From NCBI RefSeq assembly GCF_001557325.1, contig NZ_LSJS01000208.1, forward strand, positions 1-18,973: 18,973 nucleotides of DNA, written 5' to 3'. The position numbers and the translations under genes were made by a program. This DNA is from Erythrobacter donghaensis. GTDB lineage: Bacteria > Pseudomonadota > Alphaproteobacteria > Sphingomonadales > Sphingomonadaceae. Positions 8,103-14,365 of this stretch are shown in pieces. The notes under the pieces were generated by a model. The model worked only from the letters and a program-made list of their open reading frames with translations, searched no databases and was not told the origin of the DNA. Within the stretch, counting starts at the first letter, position 1. Each line of letters begins with the position of its first letter.

Positions 8103-8795
8103 ATGCGCGGAGCTTTCTTGGGCGGGAGCGCCCTTATTCTTGGCACCGGTGCCTATGTGGGCGGTGCGTTCGAGCGGGGCGAATATTACGAGATCGCCCC
8201 CGTCGATGTCGAATCGCGGCTGGCAGGGATGAATTTCAGCTCGGAGCTGAGCGGCGAGAGCGGCGATTCCTCGATCCGCCTTGCGCTGCGCAGCCGCGGC
8301 CCGAGCCTCCTGCGCTGGGACCTGATGGTCGACGGCGAGCGCGCCGGGGAAGTGCGCGCCAACCTCGCCCCGGCCGACACCGGCACGCGCGTCAATGTCA
8401 GCTTCAAGTTCGCCGAGGGCGACGGCATGCTCGGGCTCGAGGATGACCCGCTGGTCAACGACATCGCCCGCATCGCGATGGAGGAGAAGGTCGATTCCAC
8501 CCTCGATGGCCGCGCCTTCGACAAGCGGCGGATGCAGGCCAAGATGGCCGCGATGATCGCCGCCAATCCGGGCAAGCTCGCCGCGATGCAGAAGTCGCTG
8601 CGCGACAATATCGAGCGCGAGATGGAAGAGGCCGAGCGCTTCGATCCCGATGCGTACGCCGCTTCCCGCGATTATGGCGAGCCCGGCTCCTATGGCAAGC
8701 CGACCTCGACCGCCAGGCCCACGATGTCGGCCAAGCCCCAGCGCCCGACCGACTTCGAGGACACCCACGCCGACGGCGGCTGGGGCAAGAACTAG
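8103..8795 (+). CDS. Uncharacterised exported or membrane-anchored protein
   Basis: 230-aa protein I cannot place in a named family. Residues 1-22 are hydrophobic (RGAFLGGSALILGTGAYVGG), a signal peptide or single N-terminal anchor. A beta-rich domain (about 30-110) follows with text such as GPSLLRWDLMVDGERAGEV, then a basic/acidic helical stretch (about 135-180). The tail is low-complexity, rich in Pro, Thr and Lys. The ATG at 8103 is chosen over a TTG at 8097 because GGAGGG at 8091-8096 gives normal spacing only to the ATG. The stop at 8793-8795 overlaps the stop of the convergent hydrolase gene. It follows phoD by 72 bases and may be read with it. Codon use matches the neighbours, so it is real and native. 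Confidence 0.8.
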   Translation: MRGAFLGGSALILGTGAYVGGAFERGEYYEIAPVDVESRLAGMNFSSELSGESGDSSIRLALRSRGPSLLRWDLMVDGERAGEVRANLAPADTGTRVNVSFKFAEGDGMLGLEDDPLVNDIARIAMEEKVDSTLDGRAFDKRRMQAKMAAMIAANPGKLAAMQKSLRDNIEREMEEAERFDPDAYAASRDYGEPGSYGKPTSTARPTMSAKPQRPTDFEDTHADGGWGKN

Positions 8796-9676
8796 GGCGC
8801 GGGCGCGGGCGCGGGCGCGGCGGTTTCCGCCAGCCCCGCCCGCAGCGCCGCCTCGAAGGCCTCGGGCTGGTCGAACATGACGAAGTGGTAGCTGTCGTCG
8901 ATGACCGTCAGCTGGAAATCGGGCGTGCCCGCATAGGCGCTGCGGAACAGCGGCTCGACCCGCGCGCGCGGCGCGTAGGGGTTGGCCGCGGCGATCACCC
9001 GCACCGGCACCTTCACCTCATTGAGGCGCGGGCGCATGTCGGTGGTCATCAGCGCATGGATCGCCGCGGCAAAGCTCGCGCGGTCGCTGGCGATGCTCCA
9101 GTCGGCCACGCGCCCCTGCCACGCCGGTGTCTTCACCAGCGAGAGCACGCCGCGACGCTGGCCCTCGGCAAAGCTGTCGCGGTCCTGCGCGAGCAGGCCG
9201 AAGCGCGTGTCCTCGGCGATGCGGCGGCTGCTCGCGACCGTCGCACCCGGGTTGAAGATCAGCGGGAAGAAGGGCAGCGAATCGACCACGACGACGCGGG
9301 TGATCCGGTCGGGGTGGTCGGCGCCCAGCATCAGCCCGAGGAAGCCGCCCAGCGAATGGCCCGCATAGGCGGCGCGCTCGATTTTCTGGCAATCGAGGTG
9401 GCGGATGATCTCGGCCTCGGTGTTCTGGAGCACCCGCGCCGGATCGCCCTGCGGGGGCCGCCCGGCGAAGCCTGCGACATGGACGAGGTGCAGGCGGTAA
9501 TCCTTCGCGAGGCTCTCCTTGACGATGCTCCAGGTCTCGGGATGCGAGCCGAGGCCGGGCACGAGCACCAGGTCGGGGCCGGTCCCGGTGACCTCGAAGC
9601 GCGGGCAGGGCTCTTCGGCGTGGACGGCAGCAGGGAGCAGCAGGGCGGCGAGCGCGGCGATCAGGGGGCGTTTCAT
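8792..9676 (-). CDS. Secreted alpha/beta hydrolase
   Basis: 294-aa alpha/beta-hydrolase with a clear Sec signal peptide (MKRPLIAALAALLLPAAVHA, cut after about residue 20). Fold landmarks are the oxyanion region LVPGLGSHPETW, the nucleophile elbow GHSLGG (Ser 108) and the late histidine DSYHF (His about 264). Family members include esterases, lipases and lactonases; no substrate can be read from sequence. The start at 9676 overlaps the XRE regulator stop by four bases, and GAGAGGAA lies about ten bases upstream. The frame stays open further upstream, but that part is antisense or out of frame with the regulator and is not protein-like. The C-terminus is an Ala-Pro repeat tail. The stop overlaps the convergent gene's stop (CTAG at 8792-8795). 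Confidence 0.9.
   Translation of the reverse strand: MKRPLIAALAALLLPAAVHAEEPCPRFEVTGTGPDLVLVPGLGSHPETWSIVKESLAKDYRLHLVHVAGFAGRPPQGDPARVLQNTEAEIIRHLDCQKIERAAYAGHSLGGFLGLMLGADHPDRITRVVVVDSLPFFPLIFNPGATVASSRRIAEDTRFGLLAQDRDSFAEGQRRGVLSLVKTPAWQGRVADWSIASDRASFAAAIHALMTTDMRPRLNEVKVPVRVIAAANPYAPRARVEPLFRSAYAGTPDFQLTVIDDSYHFVMFDQPEAFEAALRAGLAETAAPAPAPAP
8795..8818. repeat. Hexanucleotide tandem repeat, four GGGCGC units
   Basis: Four exact copies of GGGCGC run from 8795 to 8818 with a partial fifth. On the minus strand this encodes the alternating Ala-Pro tail of the secreted hydrolase immediately before its stop. Unit gain or loss would change tail length by Ala-Pro pairs without shifting the frame. 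Confidence 0.9.
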
Positions 9677-9876
9677 CGGGGAGGTTCCTCTCTCAGGAAA
9701 ATGGCTTCGATCGGCAGGCCGAACACGTCGGCAATGGTGAAGGCAAGCGGGAGCGAGGGGTCGTAGCGGCCCTTCTCGATCGCATTGACGCTCTGGCGCG
9801 AGACGCCGAGCCGGTCGGCGAGGTCCTGCTGCGACCAGTCGCGCTCGGCGCGCAGCACCTTGAGGCGGTTGTTCAT
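9673..9876 (-). CDS. Small XRE-family helix-turn-helix transcriptional regulator
   Basis: 67-aa DNA-binding protein consisting of little more than one HTH_3 domain. RLKVLRAERDWSQQDLADRL (residues 4-23) and GVSRQSVNAIEKGRYDPSL (24-42) form the helix-turn-helix with its recognition helix. The remainder (LAFTIADVFGLPIEAIF) completes the five-helix fold. There is no sensor domain, so any signal must come through dimerisation or a partner, perhaps the membrane protein just upstream. The ATG at 9876 overlaps the membrane-protein stop as ATGA and is served by GGAGGAGG embedded in that gene's last codons. The stop overlaps the hydrolase start in the same way. Such regulators usually control their own operon. 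Confidence 0.92.
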   Translation of the reverse strand: MNNRLKVLRAERDWSQQDLADRLGVSRQSVNAIEKGRYDPSLPLAFTIADVFGLPIEAIFLREEPPR

Positions 9877-10313
9877 TCGGCCTCCTCCATATCGTCCTCG
9901 GCGCAGTCCCGGCGCATGGCGAGGCCGTTCGCAATGCCGCCGATGCCGAGCCCGACGAACCAGAAGAACGCCGCCCCGAACCCGCCATTGCCCGGCGGCA
10001 CGACATCGTAGTTCTGGAGGAATTCCCACACCGTCATGATGCTGAGGCAGAAGGCGGTGGCGAACAGCGACTGGCGCACCAGCATGTGGCGGATATAATC
10101 GTCGGTCTCCTCCTCGAGCAGGCGGAAGATCGTCCAGAAGGTGGCGAGGATCGGCAGCGCGGGGAGCACCGCGACAGCATAAGCGAGCACGCCCGAAGGC
10201 GGGGCATGGCGGAACAGCCAGCCGACCGCGAAGATCAGCATGACATAGATCGTCATGCAGGTGGTGAGGCGGACGAGATAGCGCCGCATCGCCGGTGAGG
10301 GTGTGGTCGGCAT
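9873..10313 (-). CDS. Four-helix integral membrane protein of unknown function
   Basis: 146-aa protein with four predicted membrane spans: about residues 15-33 (LTTCMTIYVMLIFAVGWLF), 42-62, 82-98 (SLFATAFCLSIMTVWEF) and 110-130 (GAAFFWFVGLGIGGIANGL). A cytosolic loop carries the charged motif LLEEETDDYIRHMLVRQ (about 65-81), and the C-terminus is acidic. I recognise no named family with certainty, but a small multispan protein encoded directly before a minimal XRE regulator is a recurring bacterial arrangement. It starts three bases after the upstream 54-aa ORF stop and ends overlapping the regulator start. It may sense membrane state or hold the regulator; that is inference only. Confidence 0.85.
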   Translation of the reverse strand: MPTTPSPAMRRYLVRLTTCMTIYVMLIFAVGWLFRHAPPSGVLAYAVAVLPALPILATFWTIFRLLEEETDDYIRHMLVRQSLFATAFCLSIMTVWEFLQNYDVVPPGNGGFGAAFFWFVGLGIGGIANGLAMRRDCAEDDMEEAE

Positions 10314-10316
10314 GGC

Positions 10317-10481
10317 TCAGGCCTTGCGCGCCGTGCAGGCCGGATCGCGGCGGATGATCCACGGCACCACCGCCAGTGGAGCATATTGCGCGACCTTTTC
10401 GGGAATGACGCCAACCACCGCAAGCACGGCGACAGCGATCAGAACAGCGGCGAGGCAGAGCGCCTCCTGGATGCGGGTCAT
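10317..10481 (-). CDS. 54-aa single-span membrane peptide, first gene of the XRE operon
   Basis: Small protein with one strong hydrophobic helix (CLAAVLIAVAVLAVVGVI, about residues 9-26), a second weaker segment around YAPLAVVPWII, and a basic C-terminus. No named family is recognised. The ATG at 10481 is chosen because AAGGAG sits six bases upstream. A GTG at 10499 would lie before that ribosome site and is unlikely. It is three bases from the next gene and close behind a good promoter (10514-10541), so it heads a four-gene transcript. Its reading frame is open and its codon use matches its neighbours, supporting a real gene despite its size. Confidence 0.75.
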   Translation of the reverse strand: MTRIQEALCLAAVLIAVAVLAVVGVIPEKVAQYAPLAVVPWIIRRDPACTARKA

Positions 10482-10554
10482 GGAAAGCTCCTTTTGCACA
10501 ATGACAAGGTGGCTTTACATCTGGAGTGCGGAACGTGTCAAGGGAGCTTTCCAT
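10480..10554. repeat. 12-bp inverted repeat bracketing the XRE operon promoter
   Basis: ATGGAAAGCTCC at 10480-10491 and its exact reverse complement GGAGCTTTCCAT at 10543-10554 flank the promoter. One copy lies just upstream of the -35 box. The other covers the start codon and reaches the ribosome binding site of the first gene. Each arm contains the dyad GGA-N4-TCC. It may be a pair of operators for the operon's own XRE regulator; this is inferred from position. Confidence 0.5.
10514..10541 (-). promoter_or_regulatory. Sigma-70-type promoter of the XRE/membrane/hydrolase operon
   Basis: On the minus strand a perfect TTGACA (10536-10541) is followed, after 16 bases, by TGTAAA (10514-10519). 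Transcription would begin near 10507, about 26 bases before the ATG at 10481, leaving room for the AAGGAG ribosome site. This is the best consensus promoter in the window. Confidence 0.65.
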
Positions 10555-10564
10555 CTTCTGGCAG

Positions 10565-10593
10565 GTGACTTTTGATCCCTGACCGCCTATATC
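10565..10593 (+). promoter_or_regulatory. Candidate promoter for the thrS leader transcript
   Basis: GTGACT (10565-10570) and TATATC (10588-10593) are spaced by 17 bases, each matching the sigma-70 consensus at four of six positions. The predicted start is about 10600-10601, exactly at the leader-peptide ATG. This agrees with the absence of any Shine-Dalgarno sequence before that ATG (the preceding bases are ATCCCTCCCC), so the transcript would be leaderless. Confidence 0.5.
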
Positions 10594-10600
10594 CCTCCCC

Positions 10601-10675
10601 ATGGCCAAGCTGCTCGCCACCACCGCGACCACCACCACCCGGACGACCATCCGGGGGCGGCGGCGCGCGGGTTAG
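10601..10675 (+). CDS. Threonine-rich leader peptide upstream of thrS
   Basis: A 24-codon ORF beginning MAKLLATTATTTTRTT and ending in an Arg-rich stretch before TAG. Eight of its codons are for threonine (codons 7, 8, 10-13, 15 and 16; seven ACC and one ACG), with one Ile codon after them. It lies on the same strand, with its stop 128 bases before threonyl-tRNA synthetase. Thr-rich leaders are known for the enterobacterial thr operon (thrL), and aminoacyl-tRNA synthetase attenuation is known for pheST with its pheM leader. The peptide itself probably has no function; its translation rate would report the level of charged tRNA-Thr. There is no Shine-Dalgarno, but a -10-like box ends seven bases upstream, as in leaderless alphaproteobacterial trpL. 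Chance is unlikely given codon run, position and downstream structure, but expression is not shown. Confidence 0.72.
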   Translation: MAKLLATTATTTTRTTIRGRRRAG

Positions 10676-10755
10676 GCCCGGCAGCCCGCCGCCCGGTTCG
10701 GGGCGGCGCGGTGTTCTCCCCGATCCGGTTCTCGCGAAACACCGCTCTTCCGGTG
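10638..10755 (+). promoter_or_regulatory. Predicted ribosome-mediated attenuator of thrS
   Basis: Competing RNA pairings can be drawn. Protector: CCCGG (10638-10642) with CCGGG (10651-10655). Anti-terminator: GGGCGGCGG (10655-10663, leader codons 19-21) with CCGCCGCCC (10686-10694), nine GC pairs. Terminator-like: CGCCGCCC (10687-10694) with GGGCGGCG (10701-10708), eight GC pairs around a six-base loop. A ribosome stalled on the threonine codons leaves codons 19-21 free to form the anti-terminator. One reaching the stop at 10673 covers them and lets the terminator form. After the hairpin the sequence is CGGTGTTCTCC, so the U-tract is poor. A second hairpin, CACCG/CGGTG (10740-10755), precedes CGTTCCCCTTT and might be the true terminator. 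GC-rich DNA gives such pairings easily, so confidence is moderate. Confidence 0.6.
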
Positions 10756-10803
10756 CGTTCCCCTTTGCCCTAAGGCGCGCCCAAACGAGACGGAATTGCG
10801 ACG

Positions 10804-12804
10804 ATGACCGAACTGCTCAAGATCAGCCTGCCCGACGGCTCGGTGCGCGAAGTGCCGCCTGGCTCGACCCCGGCGGACATCGCCGCCGCGATCGGCCCGG
10901 GGCTCGCCAAGGCGGCGCTCGCGGCGCGCGTCAACGGCGAACTGCGCGACCTCGCCCGGCCCTTCGAGGGCGACGCCGAGCTCGCGCTCGTCACCGCGCG
11001 CGACGAAGCCGATGCGCTGGAACTCGCCCGCCACGACTATGCCCACGTTCTCGCCGAGGCGGTGCAGGCGCTCTTTCCCGGCACCCAGATTACCTTCGGC
11101 CCGGCGACCGACGACGGCTTCTACTACGACGTGAAGGCCCCCGACACGCGCGAGCCCTTCGGCATGGACGATCTCCCGGCAATCGAGGAGGAAATGCGCC
11201 GCATCATCCGCGCCGACAAGCCGCTGCGCCGCGAGGTCTGGAGCCGCGAGGCGCTCATCGCCAAGTGGGCGGGCGAGGGTGAGACCTTCAAGGCCGAATG
11301 GGCCAAGGAACTGCCCGAGGGCGAGGAACTGACGGTCTATTGGAGCGGCAGCGACTGGCTCGACATGTGCCGCGGGCCCCACCTGCCGAGCACCGGCAAG
11401 CTCGATCCCGACGCCTTCAAGCTCATGCGCGTCGCCGGAGCCTATTGGCGCGGCGACCAGAACAATGCGCAGCTGACGCGCATCTACGGCACAGGCTGGC
11501 TCAACAAGAAGCAGCTCCAGGCGCACCTCACCCGGCTGGAGGAAGCCGCCAAGCGCGACCACCGCAAGCTCGGGCGCGAGATGGACCTGTTCCACCTGCA
11601 GGAGGAGGCCCACGGCTCGGTGTTCTGGCACCCCAAGGGTTATCGCATCTGGCGCGAGCTCGAGGCCTATATGCGCCGCAAGATGGACGGCGCGGGTTAT
11701 CGCGAGATCAAGACCCCGCAGCTGATGGACGTGCGCCAGTGGACCCAGTCGGGCCACTGGGGCAAGTACGCGCAGAACATGTTCGCCGTGCCCGACATCG
11801 TCCCCGATGTGGACGAGGAGAGCGGGGTCGCCTCGCCCAAGGTCGCCGATGACGCGGCGTGGATGGCGATCAAGCCGATGAACTGCCCAGCGCATGTGAT
11901 GGTGTTCAAGCAGGGGATCACCTCCTACCGCGATCTGCCGATCCGGCTGGGCGAGATGGGCTGCTGCCACCGCAACGAACCCCACGGCGCGCTCCACGGG
12001 TTGATGCGCGTGCGCCAGTTCACGCAGGACGACGCGCACATCTTCTGCACCGAGGGCCAGGTGGTGAGCGAGGTGCAGGCCTTCCTCGCGCTCGCCGATT
12101 CGGTCTACCGCGACTTCGGCTTCACCTATGACATCAAGCTCGCCCTGCGCCCCGAGAAGCGCTTCGGCTCCGAGGCGGACTGGGACAAGGCCGAGCAGGA
12201 ATTGCGCGACGCGTTGACCGCCAACGGCCTCGAATGGGAGGAACTGCCGGGCGAAGGCGCCTTCTATGCCCCCAAGCTCGAATGGCACCTGACCGACGCG
12301 ATCGGGCGCACCTGGCAGGTCGGCACGATCCAGTCGGACCGCGTGCTGCCCGAGCGGCTCGATGCGCACTACATCGGCGAGGACGGCGAGAAGCACCGCC
12401 CGGTGATGCTCCACCGCGCGATCTTCGGGAGCTACGAGCGCTTCATCGGCATCCTGATCGAACACTTCGCCGGCAAGCTCCCTGCGTGGCTCGCCCCGGT
12501 GCAGGCGGTGGTCGCGACCATCGTGTCGGACGCCGACCCCTATGCCGGGGATGTGGCGGCGCAGCTGCGTGCGGCAGGCATCCGCGTGGAGACCGACACC
12601 CGCAACGAGAAGATCAACTACAAGGTGCGCGAACACAGCCTCGCGAAAGTCCCGCACCTGCTGGTGGTCGGCAAGCGCGAGGCCGAGGAAGGCACCGTCG
12701 CGGTCCGCACGCTGGGCGCAGAGCACCAGAAGGTCATGCCGCTCGCCGAGGCGATCGCGATGCTCAAGGCCGAAGGCACGCCGCCCGATCTCGCCTCGGG
12801 TTGA
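10804..12804 (+). CDS. thrS: Threonyl-tRNA synthetase
   Basis: 666-aa class II aminoacyl-tRNA synthetase that charges tRNA-Thr in the cytoplasm. The full domain order is present. An N-terminal TGS domain spans about 1-62. The editing domain that removes mischarged serine has HDYAH (His 77 and 81) and CRGPH (Cys 189, His 193). The catalytic core carries zinc ligands Cys 361 (MNCPAH), His 412 (DDAHIF) and His 537 (LHRAIFGS), each shifted by about 26-27 from the E. coli ligands. The C-terminal anticodon-binding domain starts at about 570. Motif 2 is the [17 protein letters not shown] region. The ATG at 10804 gives the usual N-terminus ([17 protein letters not shown]) and has only a weak ribosome site (ACGGA). 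Expression is probably governed by the Thr-rich leader and attenuator upstream. The next gene follows by three bases. Confidence 0.98.
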   Translation: MTELLKISLPDGSVREVPPGSTPADIAAAIGPGLAKAALAARVNGELRDLARPFEGDAELALVTARDEADALELARHDYAHVLAEAVQALFPGTQITFGPATDDGFYYDVKAPDTREPFGMDDLPAIEEEMRRIIRADKPLRREVWSREALIAKWAGEGETFKAEWAKELPEGEELTVYWSGSDWLDMCRGPHLPSTGKLDPDAFKLMRVAGAYWRGDQNNAQLTRIYGTGWLNKKQLQAHLTRLEEAAKRDHRKLGREMDLFHLQEEAHGSVFWHPKGYRIWRELEAYMRRKMDGAGYREIKTPQLMDVRQWTQSGHWGKYAQNMFAVPDIVPDVDEESGVASPKVADDAAWMAIKPMNCPAHVMVFKQGITSYRDLPIRLGEMGCCHRNEPHGALHGLMRVRQFTQDDAHIFCTEGQVVSEVQAFLALADSVYRDFGFTYDIKLALRPEKRFGSEADWDKAEQELRDALTANGLEWEELPGEGAFYAPKLEWHLTDAIGRTWQVGTIQSDRVLPERLDAHYIGEDGEKHRPVMLHRAIFGSYERFIGILIEHFAGKLPAWLAPVQAVVATIVSDADPYAGDVAAQLRAAGIRVETDTRNEKINYKVREHSLAKVPHLLVVGKREAEEGTVAVRTLGAEHQKVMPLAEAIAMLKAEGTPPDLASG

Positions 12805-12807
12805 GCG

Positions 12808-13554
12808 ATGACCCGCGTCGTCGGCAACTACCTCTCGCCCTATGTGCGCAAGGTGCTGGTCGCGCTCGAGATGAAGGGCGTGGCCTACACCATCGACCCG
12901 ATCACGCCCTTCTTCGGCAACGATGACTTCGCGAAGGTCAGCCCGCTGCGGAGGATCCCGGTGCTGATCGACGATGCGGTGACGCTGTGCGATTCCTCGG
13001 TGATCTGCGAATATCTCGAGGAGCGCTATCCCGCCCCCGCGCTGCTCCCCGCAAGCCCGGCCGAGCGCGCGCGGGCGCGCTGGCTGGAGGAATATGCCGA
13101 CAGCCGGATGGGCGACGTGTTCATCTGGCGCATCTTCAACCAGTTCGTGATCCGCCGCGCTGTGTGGGGCGAGAGGCCCGACATGGCGGTGGTCGAGAAG
13201 GCACTGGGCGAGGAACTGCCCGAGATCTGCACCTATCTCGAAGAGCAGTCTCCGGGCGACGGATTCCTGTTCGGTGCGGACCCCGGCCTTGCCGACGTCG
13301 CCATCGCGGCAATGTTCCGCAACCTCGGCTTCGCGCGCCAGACCATCGCGCCCGAACGCTTCCCCGCGCTCGCCGCATGGATCGCGCGGGTCCACGCCCT
13401 GCCCGCCTTCGTCAAGCTCGCGCAGTTCGAGAACCTCGTGATGCAGACCCCGCCCGCGCAGCAGCGCGCCGCACTGGCCGAGGCGGGCGCGCCGCTTTCG
13501 GAGACGAGCTTCGCCGCCGACGCCCCGCGCCGCGGCGTGATGCCGCTCGGCTGA
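12808..13554 (+). CDS. Glutathione S-transferase family protein
   Basis: 248-aa cytosolic protein with a thioredoxin-fold N-terminal domain. The active-site-like segment is YLSPYVRKV (Ser 10, Pro 11), the cis-proline motif RRIPVL (Pro 51), and the glutathione-contacting CDSSVICEYLEE (Asp 62, Ser 63). An all-helical C-terminal domain includes FGADPGLADVAIAAMF, matching the conserved N-capping box region of GSTs. Serine rather than cysteine at the active position suggests conjugating or peroxidase activity rather than disulfide exchange, but the substrate is unknown. The C-terminal 30 residues extend beyond the usual fold. It starts three bases after thrS and is probably co-transcribed with it, with no evident functional link. 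Confidence 0.92.
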   Translation: MTRVVGNYLSPYVRKVLVALEMKGVAYTIDPITPFFGNDDFAKVSPLRRIPVLIDDAVTLCDSSVICEYLEERYPAPALLPASPAERARARWLEEYADSRMGDVFIWRIFNQFVIRRAVWGERPDMAVVEKALGEELPEICTYLEEQSPGDGFLFGADPGLADVAIAAMFRNLGFARQTIAPERFPALAAWIARVHALPAFVKLAQFENLVMQTPPAQQRAALAEAGAPLSETSFAADAPRRGVMPLG

Positions 13555-13568
13555 CACGGCACCCCGCC

Positions 13569-13622
13569 ATGCCGACGATTATCACGCTCTCGCCGCTGCT
13601 CAACCTGAGCGCCGGGCAATAG
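13569..13622 (+). CDS. Possible 17-aa ORF coupled to the permease start
   Basis: ATG at 13569 opens a 17-codon frame (MPTIITLSPLLNLSAGQ) in the short gap after the transferase gene. Its TAG stop (13620-13622) shares its last base with the GTG start of the permease. The permease start has no ribosome site, so coupled translation is possible. It may equally be chance; there is no independent support for the peptide. Confidence 0.25.
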   Translation: MPTIITLSPLLNLSAGQ

Positions 13623-14365
13623 TGGAAGTCTTCGGGGGCTTCACCGCGGCGCAGATCGCCGTCGCCTTTGCTGCGGCATTGGGGTCTGCCTTCGTGCGCG
13701 GGCTGACGGGGTTCGGCATGGCGATCCTGCTGGTGCCGGTGCTGGCGCTCGCCCTGCCCCCGGTCGAGGCGGTGGTGCTGACCAATGCCCTCGCGCTGAT
13801 GATCGGCGCGACCGAGATCCGCTCCCTCGTGCGCGATGCCGAGCGGAGCGCCTGGGTGATCGGCGCGCTGGTGGTGGTGACGACGCCGTTCGGCCTCTAC
13901 GCCCTGTCGCTGACCGGCAAGGATGTCGCCCGGCTGGTGATCGCCCTGATCGCGCTCAGCGCGTTTGTCGCGATCCTTATGCCCCGACGCGGGGACGTAG
14001 CGCCAGGGCGCGGCGTGACCGGCATGGTGGGCGTGCTGAGCGGGCTGATGACGGGCTACGCAGGCATGCCCGGGCCGCCGGTGGTGCCCTACTACGCCGG
14101 ACGTGACCTGCCGCGCCCGGTCGCCAAGGCCTCGATGCAGCTGATCTTCACCATCGCGGCAACCACCGGGCTGGCGAGCGCGACATGGCTCGGCATCCTG
14201 CGGCTGGAGCTGCTGCTGTTCGCGCTGCTGATCCTGCCGGTGATCATCCTCGGCAACCGGCTGGGCGCGCGGGTGTCGGGGACGATCGGCGATTCCGTGT
14301 GGCGCGCGAGCGTCGGTGTGGTGCTGGGCGGAGCGGCGGTGGCCGCCCTAGCCCGGCTATTCTAG
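13622..14365 (+). CDS. TSUP (TauE/SafE) family membrane permease
   Basis: 247-aa integral inner-membrane protein of about eight spans. The two family half-repeats are seen: SAFVRGLTGFGMAILLVPVL (about 22-41) and GVLSGLMTGYAGMPGPPVVPYY (about 137-158). Members export or import sulfite, sulfoacetate or other small organic anions; the substrate is not evident here. The GTG at 13622 is the only start that keeps the full first helix. It lacks a clear Shine-Dalgarno and overlaps the stop of a tiny upstream ORF by one base. Its stop overlaps that of the convergent DUF1223 gene (CTAG at 14362-14365). It is probably the last gene of the thrS transcript. Confidence 0.92.
   Translation: MEVFGGFTAAQIAVAFAAALGSAFVRGLTGFGMAILLVPVLALALPPVEAVVLTNALALMIGATEIRSLVRDAERSAWVIGALVVVTTPFGLYALSLTGKDVARLVIALIALSAFVAILMPRRGDVAPGRGVTGMVGVLSGLMTGYAGMPGPPVVPYYAGRDLPRPVAKASMQLIFTIAATTGLASATWLGILRLELLLFALLILPVIILGNRLGARVSGTIGDSVWRASVGVVLGGAAVAALARLF

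Noticed and set aside
9677..10006. N-terminal extension of the secreted hydrolase
   Set aside because: It overlaps the XRE and membrane-protein genes in another frame, and a perfect Sec signal peptide starts at 9676.
10672..13557. 961-codon open frame on the minus strand
   Set aside because: Antisense to thrS and the glutathione transferase gene, with low-quality shadow composition and no recognisable domain.
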